Positions 6,849-16,243 of a stretch of DNA of 16,509 nucleotides are shown here, in pieces. Position 1 is the stretch's first letter. Every line of letters begins with the position of its first letter. The translations under genes were made by a program, and so were the position numbers. Source of the DNA: JAFGPL01 sp046485045 (GTDB lineage: Bacteria > Bacteroidota > Bacteroidia > Bacteroidales > UBA10428); assembly GCA_046485045.1 (NCBI GenBank), contig JAWOHT010000121.1, forward strand, positions 1 through 16,509, given 5' to 3'. The notes beneath the pieces were generated by a model. The model was not told the origin of the DNA. It did not search any database and saw nothing but the letters and a program-made list of their open reading frames with translations.

Positions 6849-8453
6849 ATGAATAAAACCAAACTCATGCTTCTCTCAGCCCTTAGTGGTGTTTTGTTAA
6901 CCCCGGCCTGGTTTGAGTGGGGTCACGGGCTTATTCTTATGGCTGCTTTTATACCGCTGTTAATTATTGAAGATTATTTAGACGACAGGAAAAAGGAGTT
7001 AAAATCAGTGAATGCATTTCTATATGCCTTTCCTGCTTTTTTCATATGGAATGCAGCAACCACCTGGTGGATATACTATGCAACCGCAGTAGGGGTAGTA
7101 TTTGCCGTACTTATTAATACATTATTAACAAGTATTGTCTTCTGGCTGTTCCATATTGTAAAACGTCGCCTGGGAGATAAAATGGGTTATTTTGCTTTTA
7201 TAATTTTCTGGGTTACATTCGAGCATTTTTATTTCAATGCAGAAATAACATGGCCCTGGCTAACACTTGGACATGGTTTCAATTATCAAACCAAGTTTAT
7301 CCAGTGGTACGACAGCACAGGTGTACTTGGCGGTTCTCTCTGGATTTTACTTTGTAATGTGCTATTGTACACTGCATACCGCAACTATCGCAAAATAAAA
7401 AACATCCGTCAGGCAGCCGGTATATTGCTTTTTTTCTTTATCGTGCTTCTTGCACCCATCATCATCTCATTTATCAGGTACCACCAATACAAAGAGGTGC
7501 CAAACCCCAGGGATATAGTGGTACTTCAGCCAAATATTGACCCTTACCGGAAATTCATTTCCGATCCTTACGAACAAACGGTCATTCAACTACAGCTGGC
7601 AGGAAAATATACCGACAGCGCCACCGATTATATTGTTGGCCCTGAAACTTCTATCAACAACAGCATATGGCTCGACCAGATTGAACACGTTCCGGACATA
7701 GGCCTCATAAGAGGTTTTCTTACCCAATACCCTAAGACAAAATATGTGGTGGGCGCTCAATGCTTCCGAAGGATTTTTGACAACGACACATTGAGTGAAA
7801 CCGCTAAGAAAATTCCTGGATCAAACATTTACTACGAGAGTTATAACGCAGCCCTTCAGATTGACTCAACCCGAATCATACAAGATTACTTCAAATCACA
7901 ACTGGTAGTAGGGGTTGAAAAAATGCCGTATGCCCGGTTTATGAGGGTGCTAAACAGTCTCATCATCAGGCTGGGTGGCACTACCCGGGGTTGGTCTACG
8001 CAGAAAGAAAGAGAAAATTTTCGCGCCCCGCAGGACTCGTTGCTCATTGCCCCGGTAATATGCTGGGAATCGGTCTTCGGCGAATATGTAAGCGAATATG
8101 TGAGGAATGGGGCAAATTTTATTTTTGTCATCACCAACGACGGATGGTGGCGCGATACACCCGGCTACAGGCAACACAATGCTTTATCAAGGATAAGGGC
8201 AATAGAAACAAGGCGCAGTATTGCACGTTCGGCAAATACCGGCATTAGCTGCTTTATTGACCAGAGGGGCGATATGGTGCAACACCTGGGATGGTGGCAG
8301 AGAGACGCCATCAGGGCAAAGATTAATGCCAATGATAAAATTACCTTTTATGTAAAAAACGGTGACTATATCGGCAGAATAGCCCGGTTTTTTTCATTGC
8401 TCATCATGCTGTATCTAATTACTACGCTGCTGATGAAAAGAAAAACCAGCTAA
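6849..8453 (+). CDS. lnt: Apolipoprotein N-acyltransferase Lnt
   Basis: Lnt adds the third acyl chain to the N-terminal cysteine of lipoproteins in the inner membrane, the last step before Lol sorting. The 534-residue protein begins with several hydrophobic segments (about 5-205, including ITWPWLTLGHGF near 133-144). A periplasmic nitrilase-like domain follows, starting at DIVVLQPNIDPY. The catalytic triad is readable: E266 in VGPETS, K349 in DYFKSQLVVGVEKMPY, and C405 in APVICWESVFGEYV. K349 and E357 line up with E. coli K335 and E343. FVITNDGWW and the RSANTGIS region are also typical. A last hydrophobic segment spans about 513-528. It lies 87 bases after dapA, so a shared transcript is possible but not shown. 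It should modify lipoproteins such as the M3 peptidase in this window. Confidence 0.95.
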   Translation: MNKTKLMLLSALSGVLLTPAWFEWGHGLILMAAFIPLLIIEDYLDDRKKELKSVNAFLYAFPAFFIWNAATTWWIYYATAVGVVFAVLINTLLTSIVFWLFHIVKRRLGDKMGYFAFIIFWVTFEHFYFNAEITWPWLTLGHGFNYQTKFIQWYDSTGVLGGSLWILLCNVLLYTAYRNYRKIKNIRQAAGILLFFFIVLLAPIIISFIRYHQYKEVPNPRDIVVLQPNIDPYRKFISDPYEQTVIQLQLAGKYTDSATDYIVGPETSINNSIWLDQIEHVPDIGLIRGFLTQYPKTKYVVGAQCFRRIFDNDTLSETAKKIPGSNIYYESYNAALQIDSTRIIQDYFKSQLVVGVEKMPYARFMRVLNSLIIRLGGTTRGWSTQKERENFRAPQDSLLIAPVICWESVFGEYVSEYVRNGANFIFVITNDGWWRDTPGYRQHNALSRIRAIETRRSIARSANTGISCFIDQRGDMVQHLGWWQRDAIRAKINANDKITFYVKNGDYIGRIARFFSLLIMLYLITTLLMKRKTS

Positions 8454-8620
8454 ATATCACCTGACAAAGCTTATAGTTAAACCTAAAAAAAATGGTATAA
8501 GAATTGAACCTGGTTTATATATCATTTTCAACAATTCAGACTAAATTTACACCCTTTTTAATGCTAAATTTAGAGGTTAACAATTTGAATTCATAATATT
8601 GTATTCTAAAAAACATTCAA

Positions 8621-11600
8621 ATGGCAGTATTTTCAAATATTATAAAAAGTTTTTTTGGCAATAAGTCAGACAGAGATATCAGGGTGATCATGCCCATTGT
8701 TGAAAAAATCAGGGAAGAATACCCAAAACTATCAGGATTGTCCAACGACCAGCTTCGGGACAAAACCATTGAACTTAAACAGCGGATTAAAGATTATATC
8801 AAACCCGAAGAAGACATAATAGCCAGCCTGAAAGAGCAGGCAGAAACTGAAAAAGCAGAAATTGACAAGGTAGAAAAAATTTACAATGACATTGATAAAA
8901 CAGAAAAGCAGGTTGATGAGAAGCTCGAAATTGTATTGAATGAAATTCTGCCTGAAGCCTTTGCCATTGTTAAAGAAACAGCCAGGCGGTTTAACGACAA
9001 TGATTTCCTTGAAGCCACAGCCACCGATTTTGATAAAGACCTGGCCGCAACACGAGAAAGTATTCAGATACACGGTGACAAGGTAAGGTTTTACAACCGC
9101 TGGATTGCCGGAGGAAACGAAATAAAATGGGACATGGTGCATTACGATGTGCAGCTTATAGGCGGCATAGTGCTTCACCAGGGTAAAATTGCCGAAATGG
9201 CCACCGGTGAAGGTAAAACAGTGGTAGCCACTCTGCCTGTTTTTCTCAATGCCCTTGCCGGCAAAGGGGTTCATATAGTAACTGTAAACGATTACCTGGC
9301 AAAGCGCGACTCAGAGTGGATGGGCCCTATTTATGAATTCCACGGGCTTTCTGTTGATTGCATTGACAAACACCAGCCAAATTCAGAAAGCCGCCGCAAA
9401 GCATACCATGCCGATATTACTTTCGGTACCAATAATGAATTTGGTTTCGATTACCTCAGAGATAACATGGCTTTATCGCCCCATGACCTTGTGCAAAGAA
9501 AACATCATTATGCCATTGTTGACGAAGTAGACTCGGTGTTGATTGACGATGCCCGTACACCGCTTATTATTTCAGGCCCTGTACCAAGGGGTGACAACCA
9601 GGAATTTGAAGAACTAAAACCAAGAATTGAAAAACTGGTTAGCGTACAGCGAAAAATCGTAACAGATTACCTTGCCGAAGCGAAAAAAATTATTGCAGAG
9701 GGCGACACCGAAAAAGGAGGGTTCAAACTATTACAGGCATTTAAAGGATTGCCAAAAAACAAACCGCTTATTAAATTCCTGAGTGAGCAGGGCAACAAAG
9801 CGTTATTGCTTAAGACAGAAAATTTTTACATGCAGGACAATAATAAAAACATGCACAAGGTTACAGACGACCTTTACTTTATTATTGACGAAAAACAAAA
9901 TTCTGTTGAACTCACCGACAAAGGTATTGACCTGATAACCTCATCTTCTGAAGACCCTCACTTTTTCGTGATGCCGGATATTGGCTCAGAAATAGCAGAA
10001 CTTGAAAATTCTGGTCTCAGCCAGCAAGAAATTCTTGAAAATAAAGACAAGCTTTTACAGGACTATGCCATCAAGTCTGACCGTATACATACAGTAAATC
10101 AACTTCTTAAAGCATACAGCCTGTTTGAAATTGATGTAGAATATGTGGTGATTGACAATAAAGTAAAGATCGTTGACGAGCAGACCGGCCGTATTATGGA
10201 AGGACGACGTTATTCCGACGGCCTCCACCAGGCCATTGAGGCTAAAGAGCATGTAAAGGTAGAGGCTGCCACCCAGACATTTGCCACCATCACCCTGCAG
10301 AACTTTTTCAGAATGTACCATAAACTTGCAGGTATGACCGGTACTGCCGAAACCGAAGCCGGTGAGTTTTGGAATATTTACAAACTCGATGTGGTGGTTA
10401 TCCCCACAAATAAACCGATAGTAAGAGACGACCGCGAAGACCTGGTATATAAAACCAAACGTGAAAAATACAATGCAGTAATTGATGATATTGTTAGCCT
10501 TGTAAATGCAGGCCGGCCGGTACTTGTTGGAACAACATCGGTTGAAATCTCGGAACTATTAAGCAGAATGCTGAAAATAAAAGGCATAAAGCATAACGTA
10601 CTGAATGCAAAACTTCACCAGCGTGAAGCCGAAATAGTTGCCGATGCCGGCAAACCGGGTAATGTAACGATTGCCACAAATATGGCAGGTCGTGGTACCG
10701 ATATTAAATTAACCCCCGACACAAAAAAGGCAGGGGGCCTGGCCATTATCGGCACCGAAAGACACGAGTCACGGCGTGTTGACAGGCAGTTGAGGGGACG
10801 TTCCGGCCGTCAGGGAGACCCCGGTTCAACACATTTTTACGTGTCGCTCGAAGACGATCTCATGCGCCTCTTTGGCTCCGACCGCATTGCTTCGCTTATG
10901 GACAGAATGGGTCTTAAAGAAGGCGAAGTGATACAGCACAGAATGATCACCCACTCCATTGAAAGGGCCCAGAAAAAAGTAGAAGAAAATAACTTTGGTA
11001 TCCGAAAACGTCTGCTCGAATACGACGATGTGATGAACATGCAGCGTACCCAGATATACGCCAAACGCCGTCATGCACTCTTCGGAGACCGCATACAGAT
11101 TGATATTGCAGACATGATGTATGATGTGTGCAAGTCGGTGGTATCTCAACTACACGGAAATATTGACTTTGACGAATTTAAATTCGACGTGCTGCGTACC
11201 CTTTCTATTGAGCCCGATATCAATCCGGATGAGTACCTTAAGCTCGATTCTTCAGAAATCAGCGAAAGGCTCTATACTATCCTGAGGGATACATACAAAC
11301 GAAAACAGGAACAAATTGCAAAACAGGCATACCCGGTAATAAAAGACGTTTTTGAAAAACAGGGAAAAGTTTATGAAAATATAGTGGTGCCGATTACAGA
11401 CGGGGTAAAAACATACAATATCCTGACAAACCTGGAAAAAGCCTATAATTCTCAGGGCAGGGAGCTTGTAAATACCTACGAAAAATCAATCTCTCTTTAT
11501 ACCATAGATGAAGCCTGGAAAGAAAACCTCCGCGAACTCGATGACCTTAAACAGGCAGTACAGAGTGCAACATACGAACAAAAAGACCCTTTGCTGATTT

Positions 11601-11941
11601 ATAAGCTTGAATCCTACAACATTTTTGAAACCATGGTTGAACGCATCAACAAAGAGGTTGTAGGCATAATGATGAAGGGGCAGATACCTATCAGGGATTC
11701 TTCACAGGTACAGCGCGGACAGGCACCCAGCAAGCTCGATATGAGCAAAATGGAAACTTCAAAAAGCGAATATGGATCATCCTTCAACAAAGGAAGTGGC
11801 GGAACACCCAACAGTCAGGATAAACAGGTACAACCTGTCAGGGTAGAAAAAAAGGTTGGTAGAAACGACCTTTGTCCCTGTGGCAGCGGAAAAAAATACA
11901 AGCAATGCCACGGCCGACCGGGAATGGGGGCGCAGGTATAA
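8621..11941 (+). CDS. secA: Preprotein translocase ATPase SecA, long Bacteroidetes form
   Basis: SecA is the motor that pushes unfolded preproteins through SecYEG, including the signal-peptide proteins in this window. Key motifs are Walker A MATGEGKT (193-200), Walker B IVDEVD (299-304), ARTPLIISG (311-319), the GTNNEFGFDYLRDNMA region (269-284), and IATNMAGRGTD and ERHESRR with QLRGRSGRQGD in the second helicase lobe. The C-terminal zinc motif is CPCGSGKKYKQCHG (C1085, C1087, C1096, H1097), which also binds SecB in other bacteria. At 1106 residues it is about 200 longer than E. coli SecA. The extra sequence lies in a charged, probably coiled region near 60-105, a segment near 125-172 before YDVQLIGG, and a stretch after ISGPV to about residue 490. 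Long SecA is usual in this phylum. It stands alone, with 167 bases before and 187 after. Confidence 0.97.
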   Translation: MAVFSNIIKSFFGNKSDRDIRVIMPIVEKIREEYPKLSGLSNDQLRDKTIELKQRIKDYIKPEEDIIASLKEQAETEKAEIDKVEKIYNDIDKTEKQVDEKLEIVLNEILPEAFAIVKETARRFNDNDFLEATATDFDKDLAATRESIQIHGDKVRFYNRWIAGGNEIKWDMVHYDVQLIGGIVLHQGKIAEMATGEGKTVVATLPVFLNALAGKGVHIVTVNDYLAKRDSEWMGPIYEFHGLSVDCIDKHQPNSESRRKAYHADITFGTNNEFGFDYLRDNMALSPHDLVQRKHHYAIVDEVDSVLIDDARTPLIISGPVPRGDNQEFEELKPRIEKLVSVQRKIVTDYLAEAKKIIAEGDTEKGGFKLLQAFKGLPKNKPLIKFLSEQGNKALLLKTENFYMQDNNKNMHKVTDDLYFIIDEKQNSVELTDKGIDLITSSSEDPHFFVMPDIGSEIAELENSGLSQQEILENKDKLLQDYAIKSDRIHTVNQLLKAYSLFEIDVEYVVIDNKVKIVDEQTGRIMEGRRYSDGLHQAIEAKEHVKVEAATQTFATITLQNFFRMYHKLAGMTGTAETEAGEFWNIYKLDVVVIPTNKPIVRDDREDLVYKTKREKYNAVIDDIVSLVNAGRPVLVGTTSVEISELLSRMLKIKGIKHNVLNAKLHQREAEIVADAGKPGNVTIATNMAGRGTDIKLTPDTKKAGGLAIIGTERHESRRVDRQLRGRSGRQGDPGSTHFYVSLEDDLMRLFGSDRIASLMDRMGLKEGEVIQHRMITHSIERAQKKVEENNFGIRKRLLEYDDVMNMQRTQIYAKRRHALFGDRIQIDIADMMYDVCKSVVSQLHGNIDFDEFKFDVLRTLSIEPDINPDEYLKLDSSEISERLYTILRDTYKRKQEQIAKQAYPVIKDVFEKQGKVYENIVVPITDGVKTYNILTNLEKAYNSQGRELVNTYEKSISLYTIDEAWKENLRELDDLKQAVQSATYEQKDPLLIYKLESYNIFETMVERINKEVVGIMMKGQIPIRDSSQVQRGQAPSKLDMSKMETSKSEYGSSFNKGSGGTPNSQDKQVQPVRVEKKVGRNDLCPCGSGKKYKQCHGRPGMGAQV

Positions 11942-12128
11942 ACACAGGTTTTTAATTTTTTTCAGAATATGCGATTAAAGCATTAGATAATTGCCCTGTC
12001 TATAAATTGTTTGTATTTTTTTGCCATTTGGAAATTTTTAAGATATAATCATAAAAAACAGGGACTAAATATTTGTAAAAGAGCGAATTTTAAAATAGCA
12101 TTGTACCTGAAACCAAAAAATCAATGTT

Positions 12129-14246
12129 ATGAAAAGGTTTAAAATATCTCAATTGTTATTATTAGTCATTATTTTCATCTCTTGTAATAAAAATAAAATG
12201 GAAAGTGTAAATATATTGCTGGGTGATTTTAAAACACCGTATCAGACAGCACCTTTTGATAAAATCACGATTAACGACTATGTCCCTGCAATAGACAGCG
12301 CTATAAAAGAGGCAAGGGCAGAAATAGATAATATCATCAACAACCCCGACAAACCCGATTTTGACAATACCATACAAGCCCTTGACCTGGCCGGGGAACG
12401 GCTTAACAGGATAGCCGGCATATTCTTTAACCTAAACAGCGCGCACACCAGCGACACCATGCAAATGCTGGCACAGGAAATATCTCCGAAACTCACCGAA
12501 TTTTCAAACGATATCACCCTCAATGAGGCTTTGTTTCAGAAAGTAAAATCGGTAGTGGAAAAAAAAGATCAAAATCATTTAGATACTGAACAAAATATGT
12601 TGCTTGACAAAACCTACAAATCTTTTATAAGGCAGGGTGCCAATCTTAACAAAGAAAACAAAGAAAAATTCAGGGAGATAACCACTGAACTGTCCAAACT
12701 CACCCTTACATTCGACGATAATGTACTTGCAGAAACCAATGCATATCAACTTCATATAACAGATGAAAAAGACCTTGCCGGACTTCCGGAGAGTGCAAGG
12801 GAGGCAGCTGCTATGACCGCTAAATCAAAAAACCTCGATGGATGGGTTTTCTCACTTCAGATACCAAGTTATCTGCCTTTTATGCAATACACCGATAACA
12901 GAAAACTTAGGGAAGAAATATATAAAGCTTACAATTCCAAAGCATTTCATGGCAATGAAAAAGACAACCGGCAAAATGTTAAAAGAATAACAGAATTAAG
13001 GCTTCAACTCGCGAAAATACTGGGCTATAAAACCTATGCCGATTATGTGCTCGAGATGCGCATGGCCGAAACACCCCGGCGCGTTAACCAGTTCCTTAAC
13101 GAACTGCTCGATGCCTCTATGCCTTTTGCAAAGAAAGAATTTGAAGAAATGCAGCAATTTGCCAAGAGCCAGGGTGCAGATTTTGAGCTTCAACGCTGGG
13201 ATTGGTTATATTATTCCGAGAAACTGAAAAAGGAAAAATTCAATGTAGACGATGAAATGACAAAGCCCTACTTCAAGCTGGAAAATGTACAGAAAGGAGT
13301 CTTAGACCTCGCAACATCGTTGTATGACATTACGTTTAAAGAAAACAACAAAATACCTGTTTATCAACCCGATGTAAAGACTTTCGAGGTGTATGACAAA
13401 GACGGGAGCTTTCTTGCTGTCCTGTACCTTGACTTTTATCCGCGCGAAAGCAAACAGGGAGGGGCATGGGCTACCAGTTACCGCGACCAGTATAAAATAG
13501 ACGGCGAAAACATAAGGCCGCATGTGTCGCTGGTTTTTAATTTTACCAAACCAACCGAAACCAAACCTTCGCTGCTAACATACGACCAGGTTACAACTTT
13601 TCTACATGAATTCGGCCACTCATTGCATTATATTCTCACAGACTGCAAATACGTAAGCCTCTCAGGAACAAATGTATATTGGGATTTTGTTGAATTGCCT
13701 TCGCAAATAATGGAAAACTGGGCACGACAAAAAGAGTGGCTCGATAAGGTGGCGATTCACTACGAAACGGGTGAAAAAATGCCCGGATCGTTGTTGAACA
13801 GTATTATCGAAAGCAGCAATTTTCAGGCCGGCTACTTATTCGTGCGTCAGCTTACCTATGCCATAAACGATATGGCATGGCATTCTATTACCGAACCTGT
13901 TATAAGCCCTGTTGAGGAGTTTGAAAAAAATGCCATCGCACCTACAGAACTGTTTAAACCAATGAATGAATGCCTTATCAGCACCCATTTTTCACATATT
14001 TTTGCCGGCGGATATGCTTCGGGCTACTATAGCTACAAATGGGCAGAAGTTCTCGACGCCGATGCGTTTTCGGTGTTCGAAAAGAATGGCATCTTTGATA
14101 AGGCCACTGCGCAGATGTTCAGAGAGAATATTTTGTCAAAAGGTGGTTCTGAACATCCGCTGGAACTGTATAAAAAATTCAGGGGACAGGAACCCGATAT
14201 TGATGCATTGCTCGAACGCAGCGGGCTTGTTGTAGAAAAAAACTGA
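12129..14246 (+). CDS. M3 family zinc metallopeptidase (Dcp/oligopeptidase-like), probable lipoprotein
   Basis: M3 peptidases cleave short peptides, Dcp releasing dipeptides from the C terminus and oligopeptidase A cutting internally. The 705-residue protein has the zinc site HEFGH (H493, E494, H497) in TTFLHEFGHSLHY and the third ligand E522 in WDFVELPSQIMENW. The FAGGYASGYYSYKWAEVLDA region (625-644) is the usual C-terminal substrate-binding segment. The N terminus is KR, then a hydrophobic core, then FISC with C19, so it looks like a lipoprotein signal peptide. That places the enzyme in the periplasm, anchored to a membrane. E. coli Dcp and OpdA have no such anchor. WDFVELPSQ and the overall length favour the Dcp-like branch, but dipeptidase versus endopeptidase action cannot be settled by reading. 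It appears to be transcribed alone. Confidence 0.9.
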   Translation: MKRFKISQLLLLVIIFISCNKNKMESVNILLGDFKTPYQTAPFDKITINDYVPAIDSAIKEARAEIDNIINNPDKPDFDNTIQALDLAGERLNRIAGIFFNLNSAHTSDTMQMLAQEISPKLTEFSNDITLNEALFQKVKSVVEKKDQNHLDTEQNMLLDKTYKSFIRQGANLNKENKEKFREITTELSKLTLTFDDNVLAETNAYQLHITDEKDLAGLPESAREAAAMTAKSKNLDGWVFSLQIPSYLPFMQYTDNRKLREEIYKAYNSKAFHGNEKDNRQNVKRITELRLQLAKILGYKTYADYVLEMRMAETPRRVNQFLNELLDASMPFAKKEFEEMQQFAKSQGADFELQRWDWLYYSEKLKKEKFNVDDEMTKPYFKLENVQKGVLDLATSLYDITFKENNKIPVYQPDVKTFEVYDKDGSFLAVLYLDFYPRESKQGGAWATSYRDQYKIDGENIRPHVSLVFNFTKPTETKPSLLTYDQVTTFLHEFGHSLHYILTDCKYVSLSGTNVYWDFVELPSQIMENWARQKEWLDKVAIHYETGEKMPGSLLNSIIESSNFQAGYLFVRQLTYAINDMAWHSITEPVISPVEEFEKNAIAPTELFKPMNECLISTHFSHIFAGGYASGYYSYKWAEVLDADAFSVFEKNGIFDKATAQMFRENILSKGGSEHPLELYKKFRGQEPDIDALLERSGLVVEKN

Positions 14247-14264
14247 TTACCCTAAAAAACCAAT

Positions 14265-14297
14265 GAGCTGTCTACATTCCCCGATACAGCTCCTTTT
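14265..14297 (+). terminator. Possible terminator after the M3 peptidase gene
   Basis: GAGCTGT (14265-14271) pairs with ACAGCTC (14286-14292) around a 14-base loop, followed by CTTTT. The hairpin lies 18 bases after the peptidase stop. The long loop and short T run make it a weak candidate. Confidence 0.4.
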
Positions 14298-14437
14298 GTT
14301 AAAGATTTGTTAAACTTATGGTGGTAATTCGCTATATGTCTGATATTTAAAAATAAATCTACTACGCATACATAAACTGTTTTATAATATTGTTGTTTAC
14401 CTGTCAATATAAATTGCAAAAAAGAAAACAAATAATA

Positions 14438-14444
14438 AAGGAGG
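14438..14444 (+). promoter_or_regulatory. Strong Shine-Dalgarno sequence deciding the yceI-family start
   Basis: AAGGAGG sits 5 bases before ATG 14450-14452. It fixes the start there rather than at the in-frame ATG at 14390. It stands out because none of the other genes here has such a full site, and Bacteroidetes genes generally lack them. Confidence 0.75.
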
Positions 14445-14449
14445 TTATT

Positions 14450-15076
14450 ATGAAAAAAGTATTGATACTAATGCTGGTTCCCGCAATGTTAATGATTGCA
14501 GAAACAAACGGGCAGTCAGGCACCGACAGAAAAAATGTTGACCTTTCAAAAAGCAAAGTGCTGTGGACGGGTTCAAAACCGGGTGGCCAGCATAATGGCA
14601 GCGTAAAACTCTCATCAGGCCATGTGATATTGAATGCTGATAAGAAAATTTCAGGCGGGGAATTTGTCATTGACATGAAATCTATTGTAGATTATGACCT
14701 TACAACAGAATCAATGAACAAAATGCTGGTTGACCATTTGAAATCAGAAGACTTTTTTCATGTTGAAAAACACCCTGTTGCAAAATTTATCATTAAAGAG
14801 GTTGCCCCATTAAAAAATCCGGAGGCTGATAATAATGACTTTACGGGAACCCATCTTATCAAAGGCGACCTAACCATTAAAAATATCACGAAGCCCATCA
14901 GCTTTAAAGCTGTAATAAAGATACAAGACGGCAATGTATCTGCCTCTACTGAGAAAATTATACTCGACCGAACCGAATGGAGTGTCAATTATCAGTCGAA
15001 GAAAATATTTGCGGAGCTGAAAGATAAATTCATCCACGATGAGATGGAACTCTCTGTGCTGCTTGAAACAAAATAA
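14450..15076 (+). CDS. YceI family lipid-binding periplasmic protein
   Basis: YceI-family proteins are small beta-barrel lipocalin-like proteins that bind isoprenoid or other long-chain lipids. In several bacteria they are induced by stress such as base or acid. The 208-residue product begins with a signal peptide (MKKVLILMLVPAMLMIAETN) and is expected in the periplasm. Family hallmarks are SKVLWTGSKPGGQHNGSVKL, GGEFVIDMKSI, LVDHLKSEDFFHVEKHPVAK, GDLTIKNITKPISF and DRTEWSVNY. The frame extends 20 codons upstream to 14390, but the Shine-Dalgarno site and the signal peptide both favour 14450. It lies between the M3 peptidase and ribokinase genes with spacers of 203 and 140 bases, so it is probably a single-gene transcript. 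The ligand cannot be told from sequence. Confidence 0.92.
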   Translation: MKKVLILMLVPAMLMIAETNGQSGTDRKNVDLSKSKVLWTGSKPGGQHNGSVKLSSGHVILNADKKISGGEFVIDMKSIVDYDLTTESMNKMLVDHLKSEDFFHVEKHPVAKFIIKEVAPLKNPEADNNDFTGTHLIKGDLTIKNITKPISFKAVIKIQDGNVSASTEKIILDRTEWSVNYQSKKIFAELKDKFIHDEMELSVLLETK

Positions 15077-15177
15077 TGCCATTAAGAAATACTAAAGTGT
15101 CTTAGGTTCTTTCTTTTACTTTACATTTTATTCACGATTTGTTAATAAGAAATATTTTATCTGCTATGAAACCGATG

Positions 15178-15185
15178 TAACTTTG
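15178..15185 (+). promoter_or_regulatory. -7 promoter element for the ribokinase gene
   Basis: TAACTTTG is a full TAnnTTTG match 31 bases before the ribokinase ATG, predicting a leader of about 25 bases. The -33 region reads TTT rather than TTG. Confidence 0.5.
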
Positions 15186-15216
15186 TTCAAACTAGCAAAG
15201 CGGAAATTAATAAATT

Positions 15217-16137
15217 ATGAAAATAGTTGTTATTGGAAGTTCTAATACCGAAATGGTGATTAAAGTGCCCCGATTGCCCGGGACGGGAGAGACTGTACTT
15301 GGAGGAAAATTCTATACAGCTGCCGGGGGCAAAGGCGCTAACCAGGCTGTTGCTGCAGCAAGGGCCGGAGGTGAAATAACTTTTGTGGCGCGTGTGGGCA
15401 ACGACATGTTTGGCGAACGGGCTATTAAAAGTTTTAAAGAAGAAGGTGTAAATACGGACAATGTTATCAAAGACAATGATTTGCCATCGGGAGTTGCCGA
15501 AATCTTTGTTGATGAAAACGGCCATAATCTTATTGCCGTTGCCTCCGGGGCGAATATGAACCTCTCGGTTTATGATATTATAAATGCCAAACAGGCGATA
15601 TTAAACGCCGACATTGTTTTGATGCAGCTTGAAGTTCCGTTAAAAACGCTCGAATATGCTGCCAAGCTGGCTTTTGACAATGGCAAGAGGGTAATCCTCA
15701 ACCCTGCACCGGGGCAACAACTTTCTATCGGCTTTTTAAAATATATTTCTATTCTCACCCCCAACGAAACAGAGGCAGAAACCCTCACCGGTATTCGTGT
15801 CGAAGATGAAGATTCAGCGGAAGATGCGGGAAAAATACTTATTTCGAAAGGGGTGAATAAGGTGATTATCACCCTGGGCTCCAAAGGCGCCATGGTGCTT
15901 GACAGCAGTGGATCTGAACTGGTAGCAGGTTTTAAAATCAATCCTGTAGATACCATAGCTGCCGGCGATATTTTTAACGGGGCACTGGCAGTTGCTATTG
16001 CTGAAAATAAAAATATATTCGAAGCAGTAAAATTTGCAAATGCTGCAGCCGCCCTGTCTGTGGCGAAAATTGGCGCTCAGTCATCGGCACCGAGGCGCGA
16101 AGAAATATTTAAATTTATGAACGAAAATTATCTTTAA
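15217..16137 (+). CDS. rbsK: Ribokinase, PfkB family
   Basis: Ribokinase phosphorylates D-ribose to ribose 5-phosphate with ATP in the cytosol. The 306-residue length fits. Motifs in order are GGKGANQAVAAARAGG (37-52, with N42), VLMQLEVPL with E139, LNPAPGQ (161-167), LTPNETEAETLTG (180-192), and DTIAAGDIFNGAL with D251 as catalytic base. A constant offset of 4 maps these onto E. coli N46, E143 and D255. By the same offset the sugar-binding Asp16 of E. coli falls on E12 (SSNTEMVIK), a conservative but unusual change. No ribose transporter, RbsD or regulator lies beside it. A bidirectional terminator separates it from the convergent GH105-like fragment. Another pentose or nucleoside-derived sugar is possible as substrate, but ribose is the best call. 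Confidence 0.9.
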   Translation: MKIVVIGSSNTEMVIKVPRLPGTGETVLGGKFYTAAGGKGANQAVAAARAGGEITFVARVGNDMFGERAIKSFKEEGVNTDNVIKDNDLPSGVAEIFVDENGHNLIAVASGANMNLSVYDIINAKQAILNADIVLMQLEVPLKTLEYAAKLAFDNGKRVILNPAPGQQLSIGFLKYISILTPNETEAETLTGIRVEDEDSAEDAGKILISKGVNKVIITLGSKGAMVLDSSGSELVAGFKINPVDTIAAGDIFNGALAVAIAENKNIFEAVKFANAAAALSVAKIGAQSSAPRREEIFKFMNENYL

Positions 16138-16188
16138 ATAATATTTCAGTTTACCAGATATTTCTGGATGGTTACTTCCTATGCGCTT

Positions 16189-16225
16189 AAAAAAAATCCT
16201 GAATTGAATTCAGGATTTTTTTTTT
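16189..16225. terminator. Bidirectional terminator between rbsK and the GH105-like gene
   Basis: A TCCTGAAT-type arm (16197-16204) pairs with its complement ending at 16215. The stem is flanked by eight As on the left and ten Ts on the right that also pair. It ends rbsK on the plus strand. On the minus strand it gives a T run after the stop of the convergent gene at 16244. Confidence 0.85.
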
Positions 16226-16243
16226 GTAATCGGGTTCGGGTTG

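Noticed and set aside
8732..9274. 180-codon minus-strand frame opposite secA
   Set aside because: It lies fully inside a conserved gene. Its Phe/Val/Asn-rich product is what the reverse frame of Lys/Glu-rich coding DNA gives.
12014..12023. TATTTTTTTG before the M3 peptidase as a -7 element
   Set aside because: It has two extra Ts between TA and TTTG, so it does not fit TAnnTTTG, and no other clear element was found.
15570..15956. 128-codon minus-strand frame opposite rbsK
   Set aside because: It is antisense to conserved ribokinase motifs, Ser/Ile-rich with no signature, and is best explained as a shadow frame.
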